From positions 558,001-622,000 of the forward strand of contig QXJR01000016.1 of NCBI GenBank assembly GCA_020975725.1: 64,000 nucleotides of DNA, read 5' to 3'. Under the pieces are notes generated by a model. It was not told where the DNA came from. It searched no databases and saw only the letters and a program-made list of their open reading frames with translations. This document shows positions 19,484 to 28,924 of the stretch, piece by piece. Source of the stretch: Picocystis sp. L7. Taxonomy: Eukaryota > Chlorophyta > Picocystophyceae > Picocystales > Picocystaceae. Made by a program: the position numbers and the translations under genes. Every line of letters begins with the position of its first letter. The first letter of the stretch is position 1.

Positions 19484-21226
19484 GTGGAATCGATCCAACC
19501 CTGGTACGCCAAGTCCACCTTCCCATCGGTGTGGTTTGGGTTCGTTCCCCCGGGGTTGGAGGCACCCATCCCCCCAGCAGGGTGGAAAGACCGCCTCCAG
19601 AGGCCCAGGGGGACGGGAGTGGTGCACGTTCCCATGTCGGAGGACCGTTCACACCAACCTGTACGCGATGGGAAGGGGGAAGAGAAAGAGACGGGAAACG
19701 CAGCACCCACGTCCGAACGCGTACAGGTGTGGTGCAACGGATACCAAGGATGGCTGGAACTCAACACCCTGATGGTGCACCACGGCGAGCAGACCATGGC
19801 CCCCACGGCGTTCGAACGATACTGTGGGAAAGGTGCGTCCAAGAAGTGGAGGACGTCGGTCTGGAAAATAGACCAACACGGAAACCGCGAACAGACCATT
19901 GGATCGTACCTCATCCAAAGAGGCCTTCACGTGACAATCGCAACCAGGAGATCCAAAGGAGCGAAACTCAAACGGAAACCCATCCATACGAATGTGGATG
20001 CGCAGGATCCGTTCGCCTGGGAGGAAATACCCGAACATCAAACACCTGAACCACTGCCGCCGATGGAAGCCGGAAGGGAACCCCCCATCCTCAAATTCAA
20101 TCTGAAAGGCATGTCCGGTCCAGATCTGGCAAAGATTGCGGCCCATACCCAGAGGGAAGACCCGAATCAAAACGTGCTTGATGTGCCCCCACCGGTGCTC
20201 CGAAATAACTTGCCCAAGCCAGAAGATGTGGACGTCTTCTCCAAACCAGGGGTTTCCAAAGTCTACGCGCTCGGCCATTCGAAGTCCGACAACATGGAAA
20301 AAAGAGCCGTACAGCAAGGTATCCTCGCAGACTCTCAAGAGGCATATCAAGCAATCTACGAGCACATCTTTGGCAAAGCCGAAGCCCCCTGGGATGTGAT
20401 CAACCATGGAATAGTACCCAAGTTATTCAACAAAGACTTGGACCTGCAAATGCTGTTTCTTGCCGTGCAGGAAGAAGGAGGCTATGACGTGGTAACTTTG
20501 AACAACCTATGGAGCACAATCGCTATGACAATCGGATGCCAGGAGCAGGCTGCTACATCGGCGGTGGTATTGGAGGGTTTGTACAGAAAGTACCTGCTTG
20601 CCTTTCAAAAAAGATGGGAAGAGGAACAAGGAGGTGAAGAAGAGGATGCCGCGGACGAGGATGATGCAAGTGAAGGCAATGCAGTTGGAGAGAACCTAGG
20701 GGAGCAAACGGGTCTGCATCCAGAAATGCAACAACCATCAACCTCAATGGACGTGGGAACAGATGTGGATGGGGAGGTTCGATGCAGGAGGGCTTCAGTA
20801 TCTGAAACGCGAGCGGGCAGCACTAGCTCGGAAGAGGATGGTGCAAGTACCCCGAGCGGTGAACTTGGGGGCAGGCACAGCACAGCAGAGGGCAAACCGC
20901 GTCTCGAGCACGGTGGCAAGGCCGTGGAGAATGGGATGGGATTCCTGAAAGGGAAGATTGGGATGAAAACGCCTATTTTCACCGAGGAAGGAACAAGCGA
21001 TGGCGATTCACGGGAAGAAGAAGCACCAGAGGTTCACGCAATGGTAGATGGGAAAACACAGGTGATCCCTTCCGTTTGTCAACAGGACGACGAAGGGAGA
21101 ACGGTTCAGGGCACGAGAAACGGTGATAGCACGGATGTCCATCATACCGTGGGTACTACATTTCCTGCTCAGGAAATTATTGTGGTTGACTGCGACAGCG
21201 ACAGCGATGTGGCTGCGTTCTTCTGA
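19484..21226 (+). CDS. SAND-ARID nuclear protein
   Basis: 580 residues if it starts at ATG 19484; MSEDRSHQ at 19634 is an alternative start. Residues about 79-150 match a SAND domain: VQVWCNGYQGWL, APTAFERYCGKG and KKWRTSVW, the last corresponding to the DNA-contacting KDWK region. Residues about 285-376 match an ARID/BRIGHT domain: LFNKDLDLQMLFLAVQEEGGY, VVTLNNLWSTIA and GLYRKYLLAFQKRW. Both bind DNA in chromatin regulators (family knowledge). The C-terminal third is acidic and disordered and ends in EIIVVDCDSDSD, a good SUMO-interaction motif. SAND plus ARID in one chain is a pairing I do not recall. The green algal VARL/RegA regulators carry SAND-like domains, but I see no closer link. Its 3' end faces GNA1, 69 bp away. 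Confidence 0.72.
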   Translation: MESIQPWYAKSTFPSVWFGFVPPGLEAPIPPAGWKDRLQRPRGTGVVHVPMSEDRSHQPVRDGKGEEKETGNAAPTSERVQVWCNGYQGWLELNTLMVHHGEQTMAPTAFERYCGKGASKKWRTSVWKIDQHGNREQTIGSYLIQRGLHVTIATRRSKGAKLKRKPIHTNVDAQDPFAWEEIPEHQTPEPLPPMEAGREPPILKFNLKGMSGPDLAKIAAHTQREDPNQNVLDVPPPVLRNNLPKPEDVDVFSKPGVSKVYALGHSKSDNMEKRAVQQGILADSQEAYQAIYEHIFGKAEAPWDVINHGIVPKLFNKDLDLQMLFLAVQEEGGYDVVTLNNLWSTIAMTIGCQEQAATSAVVLEGLYRKYLLAFQKRWEEEQGGEEEDAADEDDASEGNAVGENLGEQTGLHPEMQQPSTSMDVGTDVDGEVRCRRASVSETRAGSTSSEEDGASTPSGELGGRHSTAEGKPRLEHGGKAVENGMGFLKGKIGMKTPIFTEEGTSDGDSREEEAPEVHAMVDGKTQVIPSVCQQDDEGRTVQGTRNGDSTDVHHTVGTTFPAQEIIVVDCDSDSDVAAFF

Positions 21227-21295
21227 GCACTGCCTTCTCAACGCATTGACCATGGAATCTTGCCGATCACGGCCGTTTCCGTGGCTTGTGCGATG

Positions 21296-21733
21296 TCAGA
21301 AATAATAGGCCATCTGCACCTCTTTTTTTCGAAACCCGCACTTTTCGTAGAACCTTGCGTTTGTCTCCGCACAGTCCAGTATGACTTTGTAGCACCCTCG
21401 TCTTTCGGCGTATTGGAGGAGGTCTTGGACGATCCACTTTCCCAGTTGTTTTCCCCTGGCCTGTTGGTCTACGACGACGTCTTCAACGTGTGCGACGCAT
21501 CCGCATTCTCGTATGAATTTTTTTTCGATCAGTGCGGTTCCGGTGGCGATCACTTTGTCTTGGTTTGGATCGACGATCACCACGACTCTCTGGTTTCCAT
21601 CTCGTTCCATGTCCAGGTATCTCTTTCGGAATGCGTTTCGATCCACCTGTCCGACGAGGGTGAGTTGTCCCAGCAGTTCCAAGAACCCACGATCGTAATC
21701 TTCCAGTTGGAGGGTCCTGACGTTCCATTCCAT
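21296..21733 (-). CDS. GNA1: Glucosamine-6-phosphate N-acetyltransferase (GNAT fold)
   Basis: 145 residues from ATG 21733, single exon. It aligns over its whole length with GNA1/GNPNAT1: LQLEDYDRGFLELLGQLT at the start, KVIATGTALIEKKFI, then HVEDVVVDQQARGKQLGKWI (acetyl-CoA pyrophosphate-binding Q/R-x-x-G-x-G/A motif, here RGKQLG), and CYKVILDCAETNARFYEKCG. It acetylates glucosamine-6-phosphate in UDP-GlcNAc synthesis, feeding N-glycans, GPI anchors and chitin-like walls (family knowledge). Arabidopsis GNA1 is about 149 residues, so this one is complete. It is divergent from the membrane microprotein frame, 250 bp away. Confidence 0.93.
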   Translation of the reverse strand: MEWNVRTLQLEDYDRGFLELLGQLTLVGQVDRNAFRKRYLDMERDGNQRVVVIVDPNQDKVIATGTALIEKKFIRECGCVAHVEDVVVDQQARGKQLGKWIVQDLLQYAERRGCYKVILDCAETNARFYEKCGFRKKEVQMAYYF

Positions 21734-21983
21734 GGTGGTCTGTGGTGCGTCCTACCCTTTTCCTGTCGTCGATTGGACGGGGCTGGATCGTTCCCTTCCA
21801 CCCCACCCCACCCGTCCCAGTCTTTCCTTTCGTTGGGGATGGAGATGGACACGGATCGGGGGATCCATTGTTGACCGAACTTTCCCATCCACGGGTGGGA
21901 GTGACCCACCCTGGATCCATCCCTTTGGGGAAGGGCACGAGATCCGAGATCAGACCCGATCCAACCCCAACGACGTCGGTCGC

Positions 21984-22097
21984 ATGGAAGGGACAGAAGC
22001 CACAGGGCGCGAACTGCTCGTCAGCGGATTGCTGCTGATCGTTGCACTCGCCATCTACACCAAAACCGTGCTGCGACCCAAGCTGCAAGGGACATGA
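21984..22097 (+). CDS. Putative 37-residue single-pass membrane microprotein, overlapping the next gene by ATGA
   Basis: ATG at 21984, stop TGA at 22095-22097. The peptide has a polar N-terminus (MEGTEATGREL), one hydrophobic helix (LLVSGLLLIVALAIYT) and a short basic tail (KTVLRPKLQGT): a classic tail of a small integral membrane protein. I do not recognise a family. Its stop overlaps the ATG of the downstream 395-codon frame in the string ATGA. It sits where a first coding exon would be expected, 250 bp from the divergent GNA1 start. It could be the first frame of a dicistronic mRNA, a uORF, or part of an exon of the downstream gene; sequence alone does not decide. Confidence 0.42.
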   Translation: MEGTEATGRELLVSGLLLIVALAIYTKTVLRPKLQGT

Positions 22098-23281
22098 TTC
22101 CAAACAACCACGATCGAGAAGAGAACGCAGGACAAGAGGAAGACAAGAACCCCAACCCAGACAGAGTCGAACGACAACAAGAGGTGGAAAGGACGCAACC
22201 GGCACACAACGAAAGAAGAGCAGAGACCGGACTCGATGCCCTGATCAGGAGGGAGTGGATCGCCAAACACGTCACCAAAGTGCTGCGAAAAGCAGCCGGT
22301 ACGACGAGGACGGAACAGAGGAAAGACATGTGTGCCGCCCTGTTCTCCGACCTCGTCGGAGAAGTGCAGGATCCGAACGCAGATGCCGACCGAGAAGACA
22401 AGAGGAGGAATGGAAGGCGTAAGACGCTGTGCTTCTACGAAATGCTCGCACCGTACTACGAAACACTCGACACCAAGGACGTGGACGAACTGCTCCAGTG
22501 CTTCCACCAGCTCTGGAGCTCGCCGCACATCCCGTCCATCTTCACGCTCCTCTTGCATCGGTGGCTGTTCAGCGAAGCGGTGGATCGATCGCAGCTGCTC
22601 AAGTACGCCAACGTCGTGGCGGATGGGGCCAAACCACTGCGTAGATGGGACGTTCGACGCGGAGAAACGAGGTTCAAACCAATCTTCCTGTACCTCACCT
22701 ACGAGGTTACCCTCAATCCGAAGAAAATCGATTCCGTCACCGAAGACGTCTGTCGGGTGCTGGTGCGATACGTGGTCCAGAGCTTCCTCTTCTACGAAAC
22801 CCGACAGAAGCTGCCGGACCTGCTGGAGAGGCTGCCCAACGTCATCAAAGGGGTGAATCCGTTGGAACTGTTCATGTTGGAAAATTCCAAGGAGTTGGAG
22901 CAAATATCCGTGGAGAGTGCCTTGCTGAGGTACCTGGAAGGCCTGGAAACGATGGCGAGTCTACCGGGTTGGAACCACATGGGAAAGGTCTCCAAAGCCA
23001 GGCTCCAAAGTACGATCCACAGCCTGACATCTCCGGGCGGACCGCGATACCCACCGCGCTCGGTACGGCACGCGGCCATTCACACGCTTGACGTGCTCTA
23101 TCCGCAGGGAAGGCATGCAAGGCGCATGGTCATTTATATTTCTAGGCTCATGCACCCGTTGTTCTGGCCGCAGTCCATGGCGTATCATCTGAGCCGATGG
23201 TTGGGCTTGGCATGGTTAGGGGCGATGCTGCAACAAGCATACGCCAAAGCCAAGGGAAGGCTTCGTATGAGGAGAGCTTGA
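22094..23281 (+). CDS. Plant-conserved protein of unknown function (resembles a land-plant family typified, from memory, by Arabidopsis At1g48460)
   Basis: 395 residues from ATG 22094, single exon. The C-terminal two thirds contain LLKYANVVADGAKPLRRWD, FLFYETRQKLPDLLERLP, ESALLRYLEGLETM, IHSLTSPGGPRYPPRSVRHAA and LDVLYPQGRHARRM. To my memory these run through a family of plant plastid-predicted proteins without a known role. The protein is helical; the last 50 residues are moderately hydrophobic (LFWPQSMAYHLSRWLGLAWLGAML), perhaps a membrane-associated helix. The N-terminal 60 residues are very polar and not an obvious transit peptide. An AATAAA-like polyadenylation signal follows about 20 bp after the stop (TTGAATAAATG near 23299). 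Function unknown. Confidence 0.75.
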   Translation: MIPNNHDREENAGQEEDKNPNPDRVERQQEVERTQPAHNERRAETGLDALIRREWIAKHVTKVLRKAAGTTRTEQRKDMCAALFSDLVGEVQDPNADADREDKRRNGRRKTLCFYEMLAPYYETLDTKDVDELLQCFHQLWSSPHIPSIFTLLLHRWLFSEAVDRSQLLKYANVVADGAKPLRRWDVRRGETRFKPIFLYLTYEVTLNPKKIDSVTEDVCRVLVRYVVQSFLFYETRQKLPDLLERLPNVIKGVNPLELFMLENSKELEQISVESALLRYLEGLETMASLPGWNHMGKVSKARLQSTIHSLTSPGGPRYPPRSVRHAAIHTLDVLYPQGRHARRMVIYISRLMHPLFWPQSMAYHLSRWLGLAWLGAMLQQAYAKAKGRLRMRRA

Positions 23282-23442
23282 GGCATCTGGTCGGTTTTGA
23301 ATAAATGTTTGCTCAGGCAGTTGTCCAAGCAAGGATTGCGTCCGCCGCACATCAAGGAACACGATTCACCTCCAAGCGCCCCATCTCCTTGCCTCAACGT
23401 CCAGACGATGCCCAGGGCTTCCAAGGCTACTTCACGGGCACA

Positions 23443-23934
23443 TCAGGTCTTCGGAAGCAACTTTCTGGGTTCGGGAAAGCTGAAGAGCGGTGCAATGAGA
23501 TTGAAGAAGAAGCGAGAGGCGTCCTTCAACAAATTCATCGACACAGCACACAGCAAGAGCACGCCAATAGCAGCTAGCTTCACCTTCCAGGTACAGAGGG
23601 CCCGAAACGAGCCGTCTGGATTGTACACGATAGTGCTACGAAGCAACAAAAGCGACTCCAAGATACAATACAAGATCACCCTTGCTCCGAATGCGATCGC
23701 GGATGTGGCCGCAAAGGCGAGGGCGGTGGGTACGGCGTTCGTGATCGCCGCTTCCAGTGCGACGGCTACCCGAACCGCCGGCTTCACCCTCGGCTTCCCT
23801 TCCGCGCCGGCGCTCGACGCATGCATGCACGTCTTCCTTCTTTCCAGTCTACGCCTTCCAGCCTCGGGAAACCTTCCTCTCTCCCTCCTGCATCGGATAC
23901 CGCGTCCCCGCAGCGTCGAACACGCGGTGCGCAT
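23443..23934 (-). CDS. Hypothetical two-helix membrane protein with transit-peptide-like N-terminus
   Basis: 163 residues from ATG 23934. The first ~50 residues are rich in Arg, Ser and Ala with almost no acidic residues, as in plastid or mitochondrial transit peptides. Two hydrophobic stretches follow (AVPTALAFAATSAIAFGARVI and LAAIGVLLLCAVSMNLL) with LRSTIVYNPDGSFRALCTWK between them. I do not recognise a family. The gene is convergent with the plant-conserved gene, whose stop is about 160 bp away. Codon and base composition are like the neighbouring host genes, which supports it being real, but an intron or different start is possible. Confidence 0.5.
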   Translation of the reverse strand: MRTACSTLRGRGIRCRRERGRFPEAGRRRLERRKTCMHASSAGAEGKPRVKPAVRVAVALEAAITNAVPTALAFAATSAIAFGARVILYCILESLLLLRSTIVYNPDGSFRALCTWKVKLAAIGVLLLCAVSMNLLKDASRFFFNLIAPLFSFPEPRKLLPKT

Positions 23935-25708
23935 GGAACCGACCTTCGTCGTCGACGATTGGATTGGTCTACGTTCCCAAGACCCACTCCCACGATGTAC
24001 CCTTTCACGTGCGTGAATGAGCGATGGGATTCAAGGTAATCACCCTGCGCGTCAGATGCTGCCAGGGATCAACGATGCCAAACTTCCACGCAATTCAAGG
24101 GCGATGACTGAAATTACATATCGAGTAAACCTTCCAAGCCAAGTCAAGATGGTTTGTGCCAGGTACGAACGAGCAATCCCCGATGGTTCACACGAAGCGC
24201 AATGCCTTTGTAACGTCAATCGCGCCAACGCTCTTCAAAGTGGGCAACGAAGAATGGTCTCTTCATGAGAGATGGCGTGCGGATTGCACTGTCCATAGCA
24301 CCGTCATTCACGCGTCGCACGATAGAAAATGCTATTCGGAGGGAAAAGAACAACTAGTGGACACTACGCACAACGTGTACCACGTCCGCGTAGTCCAACA
24401 TTGCCGGGGTGGTAAGATGATTGGAACGTTGGAACGCGATAAAACGCGATTCGACAATGGGGAGGCTTCTGGTGAACGTCTTCATATGATTTTATGGAGC
24501 TGCATATGATCCGTTTGTTGAGCGTTGCACAAGCGGAAAGAAGTAAGCCTCAAATTCCTCCGATCGTGCATGATTTCGAGTTTTCACGTGTATCTTTCAT
24601 TGACATCAGACAATTGGAAGACATAGAAACACAATTTGAAAGTCCAATCGCAACTCCATAAGACAGGGCTACTGCAAAATGTTCGAGTCGTTGCCGCCTC
24701 AACCGTGTGTCGGGTGGAGCGTTTAAACGAAAGATATGCGTCTCTTGCTTGCAAGGTTCAAACACTTGCAGCGTCTCACGTAGCTATGGACACTAGCGTG
24801 TAGCCAAACGTAGCGCATGACGTCTACTTCGAAAAGGTGGGATGTGCCGAGCACTTGCACGGTCGCATGGCCATTTTTGTGTGGATCTGGTGCGGTATTG
24901 CGCAAAATGTCGAATCAACATTCATTGCAATTCGACTGTAAAAGGTCCATGATGCTTAGAATGGCACCGGGCGCGCTATTTCTTGAAACGATGGAGGCAA
25001 GTTCAAGAAATCCAAGTTTCAACTAGATATCTGGCGAAAGCCATGGAGAAGACCTTGGAATTGTTTCCAAAGGCTTGCATCTGCGTTGAAGGCTTTAGAT
25101 AAAGAGAAGCTAATGCTGATTTGCGACCATTGCGATGGAAGCACGAATGTCATGATTTGCATCAAGCAATGACTTCCATGTTGACGAATTGCATCCCCTT
25201 GATTGTCGTTGATGTAAAAGGCATAAGAAGCAACGTGCGGTGTAGTTACAAGCCTATCTATACGCTCCCTTGGGCGAAGGACTTTGTTTACGCAAGCTTT
25301 CAATGTAGGATGGACTGGCAATTTTCGTGAGTGTATCCGTGGTGCTGATTCGCGAGTTGCTTTCGTTCCCGAAGACCATCTCGGGACTAACCCACGACCC
25401 TCATGCAATCTTGCAACTGGCCTGTGCTTGGACGCGGCATCGAAGCTCACCACGAGATCGCCTGGTTCCCCCGAGATTCCCGATATCCGTTGGACACGAT
25501 CTGTTTGGCTTGGATGGGTTCCGCTCACTTTGATCCAATGCACGGTTCAGCCCGACCGACACGACGCCAGGCTTCTATGGGACTTGGGATGGAATCCCTT
25601 TCTGGTCGATTCTCCCAACCTGGCATAGCTAACCGGTGATTGGCTTCTCCTTGAACCTGTTCCAGTGGTCGTGGGAGGCGAACTTCGGACCCGTCCACAA
25701 CATCTCCA
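23935..25708. other. AT-richer 1.8 kb stretch without a recognisable gene
   Basis: Composition drops to AT-rich from about 24.0 to 25.4 kb. Only short overlapping frames are present, with no family resemblance. It is similar in character to 5.9-8.7 kb and may be decayed mobile-element DNA. The last 300 bp are GC-richer and likely belong to the next gene's 5' end. Confidence 0.4.
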
Positions 25709-25777
25709 ATGGACGTGTGGGCGATTCAACGGTTCCCTGCTCGTGGACATTCTAGGAAGGGATCCAAGACAGGATGG

Positions 25778-26668
25778 ATGGCTAGAGGTGGTGGGAATAG
25801 GATCGGAAGAACCGCCGCGAAATCGGACGTGGTCCTGGCCAAAGGGACGCGTGTCGACTTCACCACCACTCCAGGCAGGGTTGGACACGTCCTTACCGGG
25901 AAGAACAAGCTAGAAGCACAACCGTTGTTGGCCAAAAACCTGGCAGACGATTCGGTCTATCTCTTCTTCAAGTGCTGGCCACCCGTGCTGGCTGCTGCAA
26001 GTGGCATCGCCGTTCTCAACAACGGAGCCAAACTAGCACTCGTGCTGGGGCTGTTGAAGCTGGGTGCTCCCTTGAATGTCAGCACCAAAGAAGCAATCAG
26101 TACAGCAGCAGCTCTGTGTGGTTTCCTTGCAAATTTGGGGATTATCGTTGTAGGGTACGCGTTCAGCGTTTGGGCCAATGTAGCAACTGTCCTCGTGTGC
26201 AGGTCGCTGGAAAACAAGGAAGGACGCAGGGCATGGGCAGCCATAGGATCTGCCTTGCACGGCCCTTTGCTTATGTCCACCATCCAGACAGAGTTTCAGG
26301 CCGCCTTTTCGAAACTCAAGTTTACGGCAAAGCTCGTCTTGCCTGGTATCCTTAGGTCAATCGATTTGGCGTTGACGGTTCCGGTGGTTGTGTGTGAAGG
26401 TCTGCATGGAGTCGATGCGTTGGATAGGTCTGTGGCGCTCATGCGAGGGCATCGACGATCATTTGTGACAGCGGTGGCCATTGTTCTAGCCCTGTTCACT
26501 CTTCCTTTCTACATCGCGGACCTACTCTTCTTTTCAGAGGGACTGGAAATGGGCCTAGGTAATGTCCTTTTTCAGTTCCTTGGGGGAATCGTTCCTTCCC
26601 TTGCTTTGCAGGTCCTCGCTTTCCATACCTACAGCTGTTTGTGCACCAGACCCGTTGGTGCAACTTAG
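25778..26668 (+). CDS. Polytopic membrane protein with DUF975/GPDPase-membrane-like motif
   Basis: 296 residues from ATG 25778 (MARGGGNRIGRT); an in-frame ATG at 25709 would add 23. After a hydrophilic N-terminus with KNKLEAQPLLAKNLADDS, the protein has five or six hydrophobic segments, roughly residues 55-85, 95-130, 160-190, 200-225, 240-265 and 270-290. The loop GVDALDRSVALMRGHRRSF resembles the 'A-L-x-R-S-x-x-L-x-x-G-x-R' motif common to bacterial DUF975 and glycerophosphodiester-phosphodiesterase membrane domains, which is as far as I can place it. It may be a plastid or endomembrane protein. The stop is 79 bp from the calreticulin stop (convergent), with an AATAAA at about 26713 usable as a poly(A) signal. 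Confidence 0.65.
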   Translation: MARGGGNRIGRTAAKSDVVLAKGTRVDFTTTPGRVGHVLTGKNKLEAQPLLAKNLADDSVYLFFKCWPPVLAAASGIAVLNNGAKLALVLGLLKLGAPLNVSTKEAISTAAALCGFLANLGIIVVGYAFSVWANVATVLVCRSLENKEGRRAWAAIGSALHGPLLMSTIQTEFQAAFSKLKFTAKLVLPGILRSIDLALTVPVVVCEGLHGVDALDRSVALMRGHRRSFVTAVAIVLALFTLPFYIADLLFFSEGLEMGLGNVLFQFLGGIVPSLALQVLAFHTYSCLCTRPVGAT

Positions 26669-26747
26669 AGTGGAGCAGCGTACCAAATGCAAGGAGAGTG
26701 AAAGAGCAAGAATAAAATCGAATTCTGTCTTTTTTGGTTTGAATGAA

Positions 26748-28166
26748 TTAAAGTTCGTCCCTCATGTGATCTGATCCTTCATCTACTTCCTCCTCCTCTT
26801 CTCCATCAAAGTCATAGTCCTCCTCATCCTCGTCCTCCTCATCGTCTTCGTCGTCGTCGTCTGTTGCGGCGCTGTCGTCCTTGGTGGCTTCCTTCATCAT
26901 GGCTTCCTCGGCCTCCTTCAGGTCTCCCCAAGTTTCTTTAGCAAAGCTTTTGGCGTATTCAGCATCGTCTGCGATCAGAATATTGTCGAAGATGCTGCCG
27001 GCTTCAACCTGCCAGAGTTCGAAGCCGACGAATTTGGTATCAGGGTAGTGATAGAGCATGTCATCATGCACGTACTCAGGGTTGGGGATCTGTGGAGCCT
27101 TCCAAATACCCTTGTAGTTGGGATTGTCAATGGTCTTCTGCACCCACTCACCCTTGTATTCTGGGTTCCTGCGTTTCGGAGGTTCCCATTGGCCATCTTC
27201 CTCATCGTCCCACTCATCAGGCTTCGTGGCGTCTGGGTCAGCGATGTACTCGGGAATGTCGTCCCATCCTTCGGGCTTCTTATCCTCAGGATCTGGGATG
27301 GTGGGCCTCTCATCCCAGTCTTCCGGCTTTTCTGCCTCCGGGTCGTCAATCATTTTGGGAGGCAGGAAGTCCCAGTCGTCGTAGAGGGAACCTTCCTCAA
27401 CAACCTCATTGTCGATCAACACTTGGTAGTCGTTGCTAGGTTTGACAACCAGCGTGTAGACGTGGGTGAGCTTGTCATCCTTGGGTTTGATGGTCTTTTT
27501 GGTCAGGAGGTTGTTTCCTTTGTAGGTGAAGATAACATGCACCTTCTTCGTGGATCCACACACATCGGGTCCGAACATGATGCTGTAAGGAGTGTCTCCA
27601 CCGAACGCTTCCATTTGGTCCTTGCTGCTCTCCGGCAGCAGCTTGATGTATCCACCACCACATTTGAGCCCCTGTTCGTGCTTGACGGTGAATTGCAGCA
27701 CGAGATCTTTGTCTTTATTGTCGAACTTTTCCTTCATTTCCGACGAGATGGCGAAGAAGCGCGAATCGGGCGTGGTTTGGATTCCTTTGTTGTCTGCGTT
27801 GCCATACCATTTCCCGGCCGTGTGGATCCAGTCGCCTGCCGTGCCTTCGTCTTGCTTCCAGGTGGATTTGGTCCATCTTTCCGTCCACTTGTCTGCACGT
27901 ATGTGCATCGTTCAGGTTTTCATGTCACGTCCATCCATCGGTCAGTCCTTTCGTGTCCGTTCCTTTCGTCGGTGCTTCGGCATCGTGCGACCTTCGCGAA
28001 GGTTCCACTCGGGGTCCCTCTCACTCCCCTGTCCCTTCTCAGGTGGCCGGTGGGATCGTCCCTCCCTTTGGCCACACGTACCGTCGAAGGTCTCCTTGAA
28101 GTAGACGTGGGCGTGTGCAGTGGTGGCCACGAGGGCCAGCGCCACGGCGGTCGCGATCCTGGCCAT
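26748..28166 (-). CDS. CRT: Calreticulin (two exons)
   Basis: Exon 1 (28166-28082) encodes a signal peptide, MARIATAVALALVATTAHA, and HVYFKETFD. A 189-nt intron (28081-27893, donor GTACGTGT, acceptor GTGCAG) precedes exon 2 (27892-26748). The junction reads ETFDDKWTERWTKSTWK, as in calreticulins. Total 409 residues. The lectin domain shows KHEQGLKCGGGYIKLL and YSIMFGPDVCG. The P-domain has three IxDPxxxKPxxWD repeats and three NPxYKG-type repeats, the 3+3 count of calreticulin rather than the 4+4 of calnexin. No C-terminal membrane helix is seen. An acidic D/E tail (calcium storage) ends in RDEL, an ER-retrieval variant. It folds N-glycoproteins in the ER lumen and buffers calcium (family knowledge). 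Confidence 0.96.
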
Positions 28167-28924
28167 CTTCGAAGGATGTGCGTGTGGACGAACACGCACT
28201 GGCGGCGGATGCAGTGGGACGCGGTGGGGTCTGCCTCCAATCGGGTGGTGTCTGGTTGGGTCTCCCTTCTCCCCCACACGACTGGTAGGCCAGCCCACCC
28301 CACGATGGTGGAACGGACGTGGGAAGGGTGGGATCCACCCCGTTCCAACCCGAGGATTCGTGCAAGGTGGGGACGTCCTCTCCACCCATCCACACGACCC
28401 AGGGTGGTATGGAAACGACCACGGCCTCCCCTCGGACGAACCACCGAAGGTCGTGGAGAGACGGGAAAGGGAAAGGGATGGCAGAGCGGTCTCCACACCG
28501 AGGAGAGGACATCCACGTGCATGGGCAGAAGGAAGGGGAACTCGCAGGCACCCATCCACGAGGAACGAAGGACGACGTGAAGACCGACGATCCACGTGAT
28601 CGCAGTTGGGATGTCGAGGAAAGAGCCGTGGAAGGATGCACAAGCACTGGGGTCGATGACGAACGGGATGGATCCATCCGATGGATCCGCCTCCCCGTCC
28701 AGCCCTCCTGTCCGTTCGATGGACCCGTCCCATGACCTTCCAGCCCACCCATTGGATGGAACACCTGTCCATGCCCCTCGCATCCCAACCCCGACACAGG
28801 GGCGGTAGATTCGGGGATCCTCGAACGGTCCTACCCGAATCCACCAACGGCAGTCCCGAAACTCTTTCCCGGAGCAAGTCGATCCGCGAAAACACGAACC
28901 AAAGTGACCGCGACACCCACCACC
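28167..28924. promoter_or_regulatory. Divergent intergenic region, calreticulin / HVA22-REEP
   Basis: 758 bp between two start codons, GC-rich, no TATA box or coding family seen. Overlapping open frames on both strands look compositional. It presumably carries promoters of two ER genes that may be co-regulated; that is inference from layout. Confidence 0.45.

Noticed and set aside
23305-24016. Plus-strand frames downstream of the plant-conserved gene
   Set aside because: They are antisense to a frame with two good transmembrane segments and a transit-like N-terminus, and lack family resemblance themselves.
25019-25543. Minus-strand 174-codon frame as a hAT transposase relic
   Set aside because: A few residues looked suggestive but no catalytic or zinc-finger motif could be identified, so no family was assigned.
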